Positions 1-8,331 are shown, counted from the stretch's first letter. The stretch is 21,045 nucleotides of DNA from Streptococcus lactarius (GCF_016642265.1 NZ_MRXX01000011.1:1-21045); one strand, 5' to 3'. The notes: generated by a model not told the origin, from the sequence alone. A program made the numbers and translations.

Positions 1-73
1 TTTCTTGCCGGTTAGTCTTCATTCCGGTAACAGCATCTAATCCCTTGCTATATAGTTTCTTCTCTCAATTTTC

Positions 74-110
74 AAAGGCTGGACACACGTTTGCCCAGTC
101 TTTTATTTTT
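74..110 (+). terminator. Rho-independent terminator of an upstream gene
   Basis: The arm AAAGGCTGG (74-82) pairs with CCAGTCTTT (95-103), allowing one G-T pair, around a 12-base loop. The T-rich run TTTTATTTTT (101-110) follows. The T-run lies on the plus strand only, so the signal ends a transcript entering from the left of the window. Confidence 0.6.
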
Positions 111-156
111 CATCGTAAATTTTCAAATTAAGATTGATACAATTTTTAGGAAAATA

Positions 157-180
157 AGGCTGGGACAAAAGTCCTAGCCT
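157..180 (-). terminator. Probable ami operon terminator (SL1)
   Basis: This is a 10-bp stem with an AAAA loop (TTTT on the minus strand) and one G-T pair. Read in the ami direction it is followed by TTATTTT (151-156 region). Read on the plus strand it is followed by CTTAATTGTTTTT. It could therefore stop transcription both ways. It is the first hairpin with a U-rich tail after the amiF stop, because SL3 and SL2 of the repeat lack one. Confidence 0.5.
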
Positions 181-325
181 CTTAATTGTTTTTGGAGTGT
201 CGAGCAAGACGCAGTGGTTGAGTGGGCTCTACTAGGCTGATTTCATCAGCTTTTACAGCCCTACTCAATTGTGTGGAGGCGGGACGACGAAATCGAATTC
301 TAACAAATGACCGATTTCTGTCCCA
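157..325. repeat. Structured intergenic repeat, MITE-like
   Basis: The element lies directly downstream of amiF and has short inverted ends, TGGGACA (161-167) and TGTCCCA (319-325). It contains three hairpins. SL1 is AGGCTGGGAC / GTCCTAGCCT (157-166 / 171-180, loop AAAA). SL2 is TTGAGTGGGCT / AGCCCTACTCAA (218-228 / 257-268), capped by GCTGAT / ATCAGC (236-241 / 245-250). SL3 is GGGAC plus GAAATCG pairing with CGATTTC plus GTCCC (281-295 / 312-324). The core of SL1 recurs at 21029-21045, and a variant occurs at 15631-15659. The longer sequence resembles a repeat I recall from other oral streptococcal genomes, but that is memory and unverified. No open reading frame is evident. The function is unknown. 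Confidence 0.6.
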
Positions 326-328
326 CTC

Positions 329-1255
329 TCATTTGTAAGCTTGTCTATATTTACTTTCTTCTGCTTTATTAGCCCAGACATAATGTCCTGGTTTGATTTC
401 AACCATTTGTGGTTTATCTTCAGAGTAGTCATGTTGTTCTGGATCGTAGATTTTTAGAACTTTTTTACGTTCTAGAATTGGATCTGGAATTGGAACCGCT
501 GAGAGAAGTGATTGCGTATATGGATGGATTGGGTGGTTAAATAGCTCTTCAGTTTCTGCTACTTCGACGATAACCCCTTTATAGATAACTGCAATACGAT
601 CAGAAATGAAGCGCACAACTGACAAGTCATGGGCGATAAAGAGGTAGGTCAAGCCTAATTCTCTTTGGAATTTTTTCAAAAGGTTCAATACCTGCGCACG
701 TACTGAAACGTCAAGGGCTGAGATTGGTTCATCCGCAATGACAAATTCTGGCTCCATGACAAGTGCACGGGCAATACCGATCCGTTGACGTTGACCACCT
801 GAGAATTCGTGAGGGTAACGTGTCAAATGTTCTGCAAGAAGACCGACTTCATGCATGATATTCTTTACTTTTTCCTGGCGCTCTTCTTCACTATTAAATA
901 AATGATGGTTGTACAAACCTTCAGATATGATATAGTCGACAGTTGCACGCTCATTCAAACTGGCAGCTGGATCTTGGAAGATCATTTGAATCTTCCGGAG
1001 CAACTCAGACTTTTCACTGTGAGTATTTTTACCGTTGATCTTACGACCACCGTAGTAAATTTCTCCAGCACTTGTATCATTCAGACCAATGATCGCACGT
1101 CCGATTGTTGTTTTACCACTTCCTGATTCACCTACAAGAGAGAATGTTTCCCCCTTGTTAATGAAAAAGTTTGCATTTTTAACAGCAACGAATTTTTTAC
1201 TTCCTTCACCGAAGGAAATTTCTAAATCTTTAATTTCAACTAATTTTTCAGTCAT
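329..1255 (-). CDS. amiF: Oligopeptide ABC transporter ATPase AmiF
   Basis: This is the second of the paired ATPases that power the AmiACDEF oligopeptide importer at the inner face of the membrane. The product is 308 aa. It shows Walker A GESGSGKT (42-49), a Q-loop in IFQDP (92-96), signature SGGQRQR (152-158), Walker B FVIADEP (171-177) and the H-loop in FIAHD. The C-terminus has the OppF-type [16 protein letters not shown] extension typical of peptide-transport ATPases. The ATG at 1255 was chosen because AGGAGG (1261-1266) sits six bases upstream. A longer frame to 1324 would run inside amiE and add a non-homologous leader. The ribosome site overlaps the amiE stop codon, so translation is probably coupled. 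It is the last gene of the operon. In related streptococci Ami imports both nutrient and signalling peptides. Confidence 0.95.
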   Translation of the reverse strand: MTEKLVEIKDLEISFGEGSKKFVAVKNANFFINKGETFSLVGESGSGKTTIGRAIIGLNDTSAGEIYYGGRKINGKNTHSEKSELLRKIQMIFQDPAASLNERATVDYIISEGLYNHHLFNSEEERQEKVKNIMHEVGLLAEHLTRYPHEFSGGQRQRIGIARALVMEPEFVIADEPISALDVSVRAQVLNLLKKFQRELGLTYLFIAHDLSVVRFISDRIAVIYKGVIVEVAETEELFNHPIHPYTQSLLSAVPIPDPILERKKVLKIYDPEQHDYSEDKPQMVEIKPGHYVWANKAEESKYRQAYK

Positions 1256-1265
1256 TTCCTTCCTC

Positions 1266-2333
1266 CTAATCTGTAATGTGAGTGAAGCCCATTTTTGAGC
1301 CAATTTTTTCGTGAAGGTTTTCAATTACTTCAGGTTTATGGACTGCTGGAGCATCTGGATGAAGCAACCAAGTCTTAGCCCAGTGTGTATCTGTAATTTT
1401 GAAGGCTGGAGCTGGCTCTTCAAAGTCTATTTGCATAGCATAATCTGAGCGAAGGGCGAAGGCATCTCCTTCAATTGGAGCATACAAGGATGGTGGTGTA
1501 CCTGGAATAGAGTAAAGGTCTCCATCTGATGTTGATAATTGTGGCAAACTTGAAAGCAAACTCCAAGTATATGGATGTTTAGGGTCATAGAAAATTTCTT
1601 CTACTTTACCAAACTCTATAATCTCACCAGCATACATAACCGCTACTTTATCAGCAATACTTGCAACAACACCAAGGTCGTGGGTGATAAAGATAACTGT
1701 AAATTGGTATTCTTTTTGCAATGATTTCAACAAATCAATGATTTGGGCTTGAATCGTTACATCAAGGGCTGTCGTTGGTTCATCACAGATCAAAATGTCT
1801 GGGTGGCAGGCCAAGGCAATGGCGATAACGATCCGTTGACGCATCCCACCAGAGTATTGGAATGGGTATTCGTCAAAACGGCGTTCTGCATCTGGAATAC
1901 CAACTTTGTCCATATAATCCAAAGCCATTTCTTTGGCTTCTTTAGGTGTTTTTCCTTGGTGTTTGATAATGACTTCTGTAATTTGTGATCCAATGGTATT
2001 GATTGGATCCAAGCTGGTCATAGGATCTTGGAAAATCGTAGCAATCTTAGACCCACGAATGGTTTCCCAATCTTTATTGGATTTCAGCTCTGTCAATTCT
2101 TGACCACGGTATTTAATACTACCTTTGGCAATACGGCCATTATCTTCTAACATACCGGTGAAGGTTTTTGTCAAAACTGATTTTCCGGATCCAGATTCAC
2201 CAACTAAGGCAAGAACTTCACCTTCTACTAGCTCAAGCGATACGCCACGAATAGCTGTTAATACGCGGTCGCGCACATCAAATTCCACTACGATATCTTG
2301 AGCAGATAAAATAATATTATTATTGGTTGTCAT
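1266..2333 (-). CDS. amiE: Oligopeptide ABC transporter ATPase AmiE
   Basis: This 355-aa, OppD-type ATPase forms the nucleotide-binding heterodimer with AmiF. It has Walker A GESGSGKS (45-52), Q-loop TIFQDP (99-104), signature SGGMRQR (161-167), Walker B ILICDEP (180-186) and H-loop FITHD. The C-terminal peptide-transporter domain includes [14 protein letters not shown]. The usual length for streptococcal AmiE is about 355 aa, so the gene is complete. The start ATG at 2333 follows a strong AGGAGGAG site that overlaps the stop codon of amiD, 11 bp upstream. All ATPase motifs look intact. Confidence 0.95.
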   Translation of the reverse strand: MTTNNNIILSAQDIVVEFDVRDRVLTAIRGVSLELVEGEVLALVGESGSGKSVLTKTFTGMLEDNGRIAKGSIKYRGQELTELKSNKDWETIRGSKIATIFQDPMTSLDPINTIGSQITEVIIKHQGKTPKEAKEMALDYMDKVGIPDAERRFDEYPFQYSGGMRQRIVIAIALACHPDILICDEPTTALDVTIQAQIIDLLKSLQKEYQFTVIFITHDLGVVASIADKVAVMYAGEIIEFGKVEEIFYDPKHPYTWSLLSSLPQLSTSDGDLYSIPGTPPSLYAPIEGDAFALRSDYAMQIDFEEPAPAFKITDTHWAKTWLLHPDAPAVHKPEVIENLHEKIGSKMGFTHITD

Positions 2334-2344
2334 ATCTACTCCTC

Positions 2345-3271
2345 CTATCTATGTGTACGTGGGTCGCTGGCATCGGCTAAGTTTTGTCCGACGATAAAGA
2401 ATGACAAGGATACTAAGATCAAAACAGTCAACGGAATCCAGAATAGGTAGGCATTTGTTGTCACGTTTTGAGAATAGTCAGAAATCAAACGTCCCAAACT
2501 TGGAACGGTGATTGGAAGACCTAATCCAAAGAATGAAAGGAAGGCTTCGTAAGAAATAAAACTTGGAAGCAACTGAGATGTTTGGGTCACGATAACTGAT
2601 ACCAATTGTGGCAAAATATTTTTTGTTACAATTTTAAAGGTTGGTGTTCCCAAAGTTCGGCTGGCAAGGTTATATTCCAAATCACGGTAACGCATAATTT
2701 GGACACGAATAGTGTAGGCAATTCCGATCCAACCTGTCAAGGACATGGCCAGAATCAAATTCCAGAAACCAGATCCCATAGAATAGGTCAAGACGATAAC
2801 GATCAACATGAATGGAATGTTTGAAATAACGTTGTAAACTTCCATCATAATTCGGTCGATGGATTTTGAAATTCCCCAAATACCACCAACGATAACACCG
2901 ACGACCACATTAATCACTGTCGCAATAAAGGAAATAACAATGGAGTTACGAGCCCCGAACCAAACCCCATCAAAGAGAGATTTACCGTTGTTATCTGTAC
3001 CGAAGAAGGCTTTGGCACTAGGTGGATTCAAACGAGCTGTAAAGTCGTTTACCTTACTAACATCGTTGTAATCGAATTTTGAAAACATTGGGTAAACAAA
3101 ACTCATCAATAAGATACTAACCAAGATGGCCAGCATAATAATGGTCGTTCTTTTTTTCAAGAACTGTCTGAATACGGATCTCCAGTAAGAATACGCAGGA
3201 GCATCAATTACTTCAGAGGCAAAATCATCACGCTTTACAAATTGGAATTTATTTTTATCGATTGTAGCCAT
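2345..3271 (-). CDS. amiD: Oligopeptide ABC transporter permease AmiD
   Basis: This is a 308-aa OppC-type inner-membrane permease that pairs with AmiC to form the translocation channel. A cytoplasmic N-terminus (1-42) is followed by a first membrane helix (about 43-62) and an extracellular loop containing the [19 protein letters not shown] segment typical of OppC proteins. Four to five further helices follow from residue 108. The ATPase-docking EAA loop is at about 197-221 ([23 protein letters not shown]). The ATG shares one base with the amiC stop (TAATG at 3271), and AAAGGAGG lies eight bases upstream, so coupling to amiC is likely. Length is normal for the family. Confidence 0.95.
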   Translation of the reverse strand: MATIDKNKFQFVKRDDFASEVIDAPAYSYWRSVFRQFLKKRTTIIMLAILVSILLMSFVYPMFSKFDYNDVSKVNDFTARLNPPSAKAFFGTDNNGKSLFDGVWFGARNSIVISFIATVINVVVGVIVGGIWGISKSIDRIMMEVYNVISNIPFMLIVIVLTYSMGSGFWNLILAMSLTGWIGIAYTIRVQIMRYRDLEYNLASRTLGTPTFKIVTKNILPQLVSVIVTQTSQLLPSFISYEAFLSFFGLGLPITVPSLGRLISDYSQNVTTNAYLFWIPLTVLILVSLSFFIVGQNLADASDPRTHR

Positions 3272-4770
3272 TATTTGCCTCCTTTCGTATTTGTCAATTT
3301 AATCCGTGGGTCAAGCACTGTCATCAAGATATCTCCTAACATCGCTGCAAAGATACCAAGCGAAGTAAAGATAAAGACAAGCCCGATCACCATGGTGTTA
3401 TTTGATGCTTTAATAGAGTCAATCAACATTTTACCCATACCAGGGAAGGCAAAGACTGTTTCTGTAAGAGTCGCACCTGAGATAACCCCGATAATAGATC
3501 CTGGAATACCTGATACCAATGGTACCATAGCATTTTTGAAAATATGTTTTTTCGAAATTTCTTTTTCTGACAAACCTTTTGAACGAGCAAAACGGACAAA
3601 ATCTTGTGAGTGAATATCGATCATGTATCGACGGATCCAAACGGCAATAAATGGTGCACTCAACAAGCCCAGAATCAGCGATGGCAAGACGTATGAACGC
3701 CAATCTTGTGCCCCAAGAACTGGGAATGAATCTGGAAGTCCAAATAAAGAACCTGCCAAACGTACGATATAAACCAAGGCAATAGTTGGAAGAGACATCA
3801 TGAATGTCAAAGCACCAGTTGAAATACTATCAAACCATGAGTTCTTCAAAAGAGCCATATAAGATCCGAGTGGGACCGCAATCAAGTAAGCAATGGCAAT
3901 ACCGATCAAACCAATAATAGAAGAACTTGCAATCATGGAAGGGTTTTCGTAATTGCTCAATGTTGCTGTATAGGCATCTCCTTTACCAAAACGGTCAATA
4001 TCTTGTGAGTCTGCCTTACTTGGTGATTTGTAGGTACGTGAATAGATATCGATAGAAGAAATCTTCTTACCTGTAGGGAAATTCACTTCACTCTTCTTGG
4101 TTGTTCCTTGTCCTTGCGAAATTACTTGAAGAACTGGAGTATTTGAATAAGTTGGGTAAGAATCCCCAAGGTTTAGGCTCACAAAGTTCTGATGAACATA
4201 TGGGAATTGTCCATTGAAGTACAAGAGATACTTGTGCTTGGTACCAGAACCAACTACAGACCATCCAATTGACGGATCATTTTCAATACGGATGTAGCGT
4301 TTGAGATTTGGATTTGAAGCATCTTTAACCACTCCTGGATGATCAAATTGAATCAAATTGCCATAGAAGCCAATAACACGCTCAAAAACTGGGATTTCTC
4401 GAACTGCATAGAAGGATTTGCTTTCTGGGAACCGTTTCAACTGCCAACCATGACCTAATTTGTTAATGTATTTGTTATAGATCTTTTCGTTAGCTGATGT
4501 TGCATCAACCGTTACAGAAGAATTTTCCTTACTTGCTTTTTGTTGCAAGGTTTTAGAGTCCATGTATTCTAAATAACCCATGCGGTCATAGACAGTGTTT
4601 TCGTAGTTGATCTTCGAATCTTTTGTCTTCGCAACTTTGTTATAGTTTGGGTCATTTTTGAAGATGAGATTTCTCGGGGTAAGCGTATAAATGATCATGT
4701 AGGTCAATGTCGTCACAAGGAAGATTGACACCAATGAACGTAAAATACGCATAAAAACATATTTTTTCAT
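3271..4770 (-). CDS. amiC: Oligopeptide ABC transporter permease AmiC
   Basis: This is a 499-aa OppB-type permease. One N-terminal membrane helix (about 8-30) is followed by a very long extracellular region (about 32-278), the hallmark of streptococcal AmiC compared with the shorter OppB of other bacteria. The membrane domain of about five helices then follows from residue 280. The EAA loop is at about 391-417 ([20 protein letters not shown] and beyond). It is the first permease gene after amiA, from which it is separated by 73 bp containing a strong hairpin. The ATG at 4770 gives the [13 protein letters not shown] start expected for the family. A GGA-type ribosome site is weak here. The stop overlaps the amiD start by one base. 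Confidence 0.95.
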   Translation of the reverse strand: MKKYVFMRILRSLVSIFLVTTLTYMIIYTLTPRNLIFKNDPNYNKVAKTKDSKINYENTVYDRMGYLEYMDSKTLQQKASKENSSVTVDATSANEKIYNKYINKLGHGWQLKRFPESKSFYAVREIPVFERVIGFYGNLIQFDHPGVVKDASNPNLKRYIRIENDPSIGWSVVGSGTKHKYLLYFNGQFPYVHQNFVSLNLGDSYPTYSNTPVLQVISQGQGTTKKSEVNFPTGKKISSIDIYSRTYKSPSKADSQDIDRFGKGDAYTATLSNYENPSMIASSSIIGLIGIAIAYLIAVPLGSYMALLKNSWFDSISTGALTFMMSLPTIALVYIVRLAGSLFGLPDSFPVLGAQDWRSYVLPSLILGLLSAPFIAVWIRRYMIDIHSQDFVRFARSKGLSEKEISKKHIFKNAMVPLVSGIPGSIIGVISGATLTETVFAFPGMGKMLIDSIKASNNTMVIGLVFIFTSLGIFAAMLGDILMTVLDPRIKLTNTKGGK

Positions 4771-4793
4771 ATTTCATTCCTTTAATGTCCAAA

Positions 4794-4823
4794 AGAACTT
4801 TCTCCCCTAGAAGAGAAAGTTCT
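4794..4823 (-). terminator. amiA-amiC intercistronic hairpin
   Basis: AGAACTTTCTC (4794-4804) and GAGAAAGTTCT (4813-4823) form a perfect 11-bp stem with an 8-base loop between the amiA stop and the amiC start. In the direction of transcription it is followed by only four T residues before G. It therefore looks like a leaky terminator or an RNA 3'-end stabiliser. Either would leave more amiA message than permease message, as is common for binding-protein genes. Confidence 0.65.
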
Positions 4824-4843
4824 AATGAAAATCAATAATTTAA

Positions 4844-6829
4844 TTATTTAACGTGTTTTTCAAGATCTTGTTGAGCTTTTTTATTTGACTCAGCTTTTTC
4901 TTTTTGCCATTTCTTAAGGGCTTCATCGTATTGTTTCTTAGTAACCGGCTCATCTTGAACTTCAACGTATTTCAAGTATGTTGAACCTTTGTTACCTGTT
5001 TGTGATGATGGTTCAGAGAATGGAACTACCTTAGAAACAACTGTTGCAGCACCTGTACTTGACATCGTTGGAATAACAATCGCACTATCACTCAACCAAG
5101 CTTGAGCTTCAGCATATTTTTCATAACGTTTCACAACATCTTGTGATTCGTTGTTTGCATCATCAAGAAGTTTTGCAAACTCATCCAAACCTACAGCTTT
5201 TGCTGATGGGTTATCTACACCACCTGCAAAACCAAGGTAAACTTTTGTTTGGTCCTCAGAAGCTGGTTGAAGAGTATCAAGGTAAGTTGATGGATCATCA
5301 TAGTCTGGGTTCCATCCGACCATTCCTTGAAGATCCCAGTCTGCGTCTGCAGCTGATGGCACATTCAAAGTAATATTCAACACTTCGTCTGAGTCCATCA
5401 TTTGAAGATCAAGAACGACATTGTCTTTACCAAGAGTATCTTCCACAGTTTGTTTCAGAGATTGCATCCGTGAAACAAAGTTTGTAGAATTTTGTGCTAC
5501 CGGTACATCAATATGAATTGGGAATTGAACACCATCTTTTTGAAGTTCAGCTTTGGCTTTTTCAAGTTGTGCTTTCGCTTTATCTTTGTTGTAAAGACCA
5601 TCTTGACCATCTGCAAGGTTGATACCCTTCCATTGGTCTCCATAAGTAGTCAACTTATCTGCAACTACATTTCCGAAGTCTTTTCCATCTACTTGTACGA
5701 ACGCAGGCGCAACATATGTATTACGGATAGCTGGTTTAGCAAATTCTTTACCATTGACTTGTGCTGAGTAGCTTTCACGGTTCAAGGCAAAAGTGATGGC
5801 CTGACGGAAATCTTTGTTCAAAATTGCTTTCTTAGTAGAAGATTTTTCAGCATCGGATTTCTTAGCAGTGTGTTTGTAAGATTGACGATCAAGGTTAAAG
5901 CCAAGAACTGCTACACCTGATCCTGCTGGTGTAGTAAAGATATCGTCTTTATATTTTTTTTCTACAGTTGCAAAGTTTGAACTTGCAGGGAAAAGGCGAG
6001 CTTTTGTATAAGCACCATCAGAGAATCCACGTGCCAATGAATCTTGGTCTGATCCATCGTAATAAGTATATTTTACTTCTTTCAGGTGAACGTTTTTCTT
6101 ATCCCAGTAGTTGTCATTCTTTTCAAATACAACAGATGATTTTGAAGTGATTGATTTAAGAAGGAAAGGTCCGTTTGCAAGGATTGACTTCACATCGTTT
6201 GGTTGACCAAAATCATCTCCCTTACTCTTCAAGAACTCTGTGCTTATTGGGAACAAAATTCCGTTAGTCGTTTTAGAGTTCCAGAAAGTTTCAGGTTTGT
6301 TCAATGTGTATTGAAGTGTGTAATCATCAACCGCTTTGACACCAACTTGGCTGAAGTCTGTAGTTTTTCCTTGCACATAATCATCCAAGCCTTTGATTGA
6401 GCCTTGAACTAGTGGAAGTTCTTCTGATTTTTTATCAGCAGCGTGTTTCAAACCAGTCACGAAGTCTTTGGCAGTCACTTCGCCGTGTTCTTCACCATCC
6501 GCATCATACCATTTGACACCTTTACGAATCTTGTAGGTATAAGTCAAACCGTCTTTAGAAACAGACCAGTCTTCCGCAAGTGAAGGTACAAGGTTACCGT
6601 ATTTATCATTTTCTAACAAACCGTCTACCACATTTGTAGTGATGTCATGGGTAGCAGCTTTAGAAGAAATTGTATAGTCCAAAGTTGTTGGATCTGAAGT
6701 ATAGACATAACCATAGTTTTTGTCTTCGCCTGAGCTTGCTTTGCTAGTATTTGAACTAGAACATGCAGCTAACAATCCAGCTGCAAGGAGTGTTACTCCG
6801 GCAACTGCGAATACTTTACCTTTTTTCAT
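4844..6829 (-). CDS. amiA: Oligopeptide-binding lipoprotein AmiA
   Basis: This is the peptide-capturing lipoprotein of the Ami importer, anchored on the outer membrane face, of the SBP_bac_5 (OppA) family. The product is 661 aa. It has an N-terminal lipoprotein signal MKKGKVFAVAGVTLLAAG with lipobox LAAC, giving a lipidated Cys23. The mature protein contains typical family blocks, including LAEDWSVSKDGLTYTYKIRKGVKWYDADG and a late SDSAIVIPTMSS region. Length agrees with AmiA of relatives (about 660 aa). It is first in the operon and carries its own promoter and a CodY-like box upstream. A GGAG ribosome site (6837-6840) lies seven bases before the ATG. Streptococci often carry AmiA paralogues elsewhere, so the assignment to AmiA rather than AliA/AliB rests mainly on linkage to amiCDEF. 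Confidence 0.95.
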   Translation of the reverse strand: MKKGKVFAVAGVTLLAAGLLAACSSSNTSKASSGEDKNYGYVYTSDPTTLDYTISSKAATHDITTNVVDGLLENDKYGNLVPSLAEDWSVSKDGLTYTYKIRKGVKWYDADGEEHGEVTAKDFVTGLKHAADKKSEELPLVQGSIKGLDDYVQGKTTDFSQVGVKAVDDYTLQYTLNKPETFWNSKTTNGILFPISTEFLKSKGDDFGQPNDVKSILANGPFLLKSITSKSSVVFEKNDNYWDKKNVHLKEVKYTYYDGSDQDSLARGFSDGAYTKARLFPASSNFATVEKKYKDDIFTTPAGSGVAVLGFNLDRQSYKHTAKKSDAEKSSTKKAILNKDFRQAITFALNRESYSAQVNGKEFAKPAIRNTYVAPAFVQVDGKDFGNVVADKLTTYGDQWKGINLADGQDGLYNKDKAKAQLEKAKAELQKDGVQFPIHIDVPVAQNSTNFVSRMQSLKQTVEDTLGKDNVVLDLQMMDSDEVLNITLNVPSAADADWDLQGMVGWNPDYDDPSTYLDTLQPASEDQTKVYLGFAGGVDNPSAKAVGLDEFAKLLDDANNESQDVVKRYEKYAEAQAWLSDSAIVIPTMSSTGAATVVSKVVPFSEPSSQTGNKGSTYLKYVEVQDEPVTKKQYDEALKKWQKEKAESNKKAQQDLEKHVK

Positions 6830-6865
6830 AGGAATTCTCCAATAGTTTTTTTAGATTTGTTTAAG

Positions 6866-6894
6866 ATTATATCACAAGTAGAAAAAAAAGTAAA
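6866..6894 (-). promoter_or_regulatory. ami operon promoter
   Basis: On the minus strand a perfect -10 TATAAT (6866-6871) lies 17 bp from a -35-like TTTACT (6889-6894, four of six consensus bases). The spacer is T-rich. The -10 is 36 bp upstream of the amiA ATG, which implies a short leader. Confidence 0.75.
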
Positions 6895-6897
6895 CTA

Positions 6898-6912
6898 AAT
6901 TTTCTGAATATT
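6898..6912. promoter_or_regulatory. Candidate CodY box upstream of ami
   Basis: The plus-strand sequence AATTTTCTGAATATT matches the published CodY consensus AATTTTCWGAAAATT at 14 of 15 positions. It lies immediately upstream of the ami -35 element. CodY is the branched-chain amino acid and GTP sensor that represses peptide and amino acid uptake operons in low-GC Gram-positives. Control of ami by CodY here is inferred from the site. Confidence 0.55.
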
Positions 6913-6996
6913 TGCTTCAACACTATCCAAAAGCCTTGCTATGACTGATTTTTTAGCCTAATTGATGATTTTACGATTTTCCATTAATCATTTGTA

Positions 6997-7005
6997 TGAT
7001 ACAAT
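6997..7005 (+). promoter_or_regulatory. dacA extended -10 promoter
   Basis: TGATACAAT is a TG-extended -10 (TGn plus TACAAT at 7000-7005), 30 bp upstream of the dacA GTG. No good -35 is visible at 17 bp spacing (TTTTCC). Extended -10 promoters of this type are common in streptococci. A 6-bp inverted repeat, ATGATT / AATCAT (6965-6970 / 6986-6991), flanks the -35 region. Confidence 0.6.
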
Positions 7006-7034
7006 AGAGAAGATTAAGTAACGAGGAAACAACT

Positions 7035-8276
7035 GTGAAAAAATTCTTTCTTTCTTTTTTAACCTTTATGCTGCTGTTATGCAGTTTACCTTATCAGGTC
7101 GTTCTAGCAGATGATCTGGATCTTCCTGCTCAAAGTGCTATTGCTGTTGAAGCTGACACAGGTAAAATATTATATGAAAAGGATTCGGAGAAAAAGCGAG
7201 ATGTGGGGGGACTATCTACACTCTTGACCACTTATCTGATTTTCGAAGCCATTCATGAAAAAAAACTTTCTCTGAAAGATCCTATCAAATTGTCTGAGAA
7301 AGCTTTGGCCTTAAATGATATCGAAGCTGCTGGCACTCTTCCTATGGAGGCGAACCAATATACGGTTGAACAGTTATTGACTGCTCTTTTAGTTGGAAAT
7401 TCTAGCACTGCTGCCTTGGCCTTAGCTGAGAAAGTGGGTGGATCTGAGAAAAGCTTTGTTGAAAAAATGAAGCAGAAACTTGCTGAATGGGGCATTCAAT
7501 CTCCTCATTTAATCAATGCTACCGGATTAAATACTCAAACCATCAGCGGAGATTCCGACGGGAAAGAAGACGAAAATCAATTGAGTGCTTATGACATTGC
7601 TGTTATTGCCAAGCACTTACTCCAGGATTTTCCTGAAGTGACCAAATATACTTCAAAACCCACTGCTCTTTTTTCAAACACGCAGATTGAAAATCCCAAC
7701 CTGATGCTAGAAGGCATGCCGAATTACCGTTCGGGAGTTGATGGCCTACGGGTCAGCAACTCTACCAAAGGTGGTATCACATTTGCTGCATCGACGACGC
7801 AAAATGGCATCCATATGATCACAGTTGTCCTAGGAGTGGAGGCAGTTGACGGTGATCCATATGCACGCTTTGTGGCTACTTCTTCTCTGATGAACTACGT
7901 GGTACGAACCTTTGTTTCTTCCATTGTCGTTAAAGAAGGAGATCCTTACGGAAAAAGTAAGGCAACTATCATGGATGGAAAGTCAGAGACTGTTTTAGCT
8001 GTTGCAAAAAAAGACTTCTATATCGTCGAAAAACAAGGTAGTCAAGCGGAACCAAAAATTCAATTCAAGAGTGACCAAGAATCATTCCGAGCACCTGTCA
8101 AATCAGGCACTAATCTTGGAAAATTACACTACACTGATCCAGATAAAATCGGACGTGGATACTTAGAAGATCAAGAGCCTACGGTCGATATGGTAGCAGG
8201 AAAAACCATTGAGAAAAGCTTTTTCTTAAAGGTTTGGTGGAATGAATTCGTTCGCTATGTCAACGAAAAATTATAA
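7035..8276 (+). CDS. dacA: PBP3/DacA-like protein lacking catalytic motifs
   Basis: This is a homologue of low-molecular-weight PBP3, the serine D-Ala-D-Ala carboxypeptidase that trims pentapeptide stems outside the membrane. The product is 413 aa. It has a signal peptide (1-25, ending VLADD), a peptidase-S11 domain (about 28-270), a C-terminal beta domain, and an amphipathic anchor (SFFLKVWWNEFVRYVNEKL). The GTG start has GAGG (7023-7026) eight bases upstream. Recalled pneumococcal PBP3 aligns around all three motifs without gaps. There SITK corresponds to GLST (59-62), SAN to NSS (122-124) and KTGT to RVSN (239-242). The nucleophile serine, general-base lysine and KTG lysine-threonine-glycine are therefore all replaced. 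SEKK at 51-54 is a chance SxxK in the wrong place. The intact frame and signals suggest a retained non-enzymatic protein. The symbol marks family and location, not activity. Confidence 0.85.
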   Translation: MKKFFLSFLTFMLLLCSLPYQVVLADDLDLPAQSAIAVEADTGKILYEKDSEKKRDVGGLSTLLTTYLIFEAIHEKKLSLKDPIKLSEKALALNDIEAAGTLPMEANQYTVEQLLTALLVGNSSTAALALAEKVGGSEKSFVEKMKQKLAEWGIQSPHLINATGLNTQTISGDSDGKEDENQLSAYDIAVIAKHLLQDFPEVTKYTSKPTALFSNTQIENPNLMLEGMPNYRSGVDGLRVSNSTKGGITFAASTTQNGIHMITVVLGVEAVDGDPYARFVATSSLMNYVVRTFVSSIVVKEGDPYGKSKATIMDGKSETVLAVAKKDFYIVEKQGSQAEPKIQFKSDQESFRAPVKSGTNLGKLHYTDPDKIGRGYLEDQEPTVDMVAGKTIEKSFFLKVWWNEFVRYVNEKL

Positions 8277-8277
8277 G

Positions 8278-8317
8278 AAAAAAATCACAATGGAGTCAGA
8301 TCCATTGTGATTTTTTT
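8278..8317. terminator. Shared bidirectional terminator, dacA/suf
   Basis: A perfect 17-bp inverted repeat (AAAAAAATCACAATGGA at 8278-8294 with its complement at 8301-8317) has a 6-base loop. It lies two bases after the dacA stop and 14 bases beyond the sufB stop on the other strand. The A-run and T-run flank a strong stem in both directions, so it should end both converging transcripts. Confidence 0.9.
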
Positions 8318-8331
8318 GCTATTAAAACGGA

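Larger units (their letters stand above)
1..328. other. Gene-free left edge
   Basis: No gene can be supported here. All three plus-strand frames close within the first 135 bases. A minus-strand reading from about 64 down to 1 is open for only 21 codons before the window ends. The stretch contains a plus-strand terminator hairpin at 74-103, an AT-rich spacer, and then a structured repeat (157-325) that abuts the amiF stop codon. The terminator suggests that a plus-strand gene ends just left of, or inside, the first 40 bases, but too little of it is present to identify. Confidence 0.6.

Noticed and set aside
1256..1324. AmiF start at 1324
   Set aside because: It lies inside amiE. The ATG at 1255 with AGGAGG gives the known AmiF length.
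5492..5767. Plus-strand open frame of 91 codons inside amiA
   Set aside because: It is the antisense of a well-conserved coding region, with no ribosome site or recognisable protein family. The same applies to the other short antisense frames across amiD, amiC, sufS and the DUF2207 gene.
7035..8276. dacA-like gene as an ordinary decaying pseudogene
   Set aside because: The frame, signal peptide, anchor, promoter, ribosome site and terminator are all intact. The changes at the motifs are substitutions without indels, so a retained non-catalytic protein fits better.
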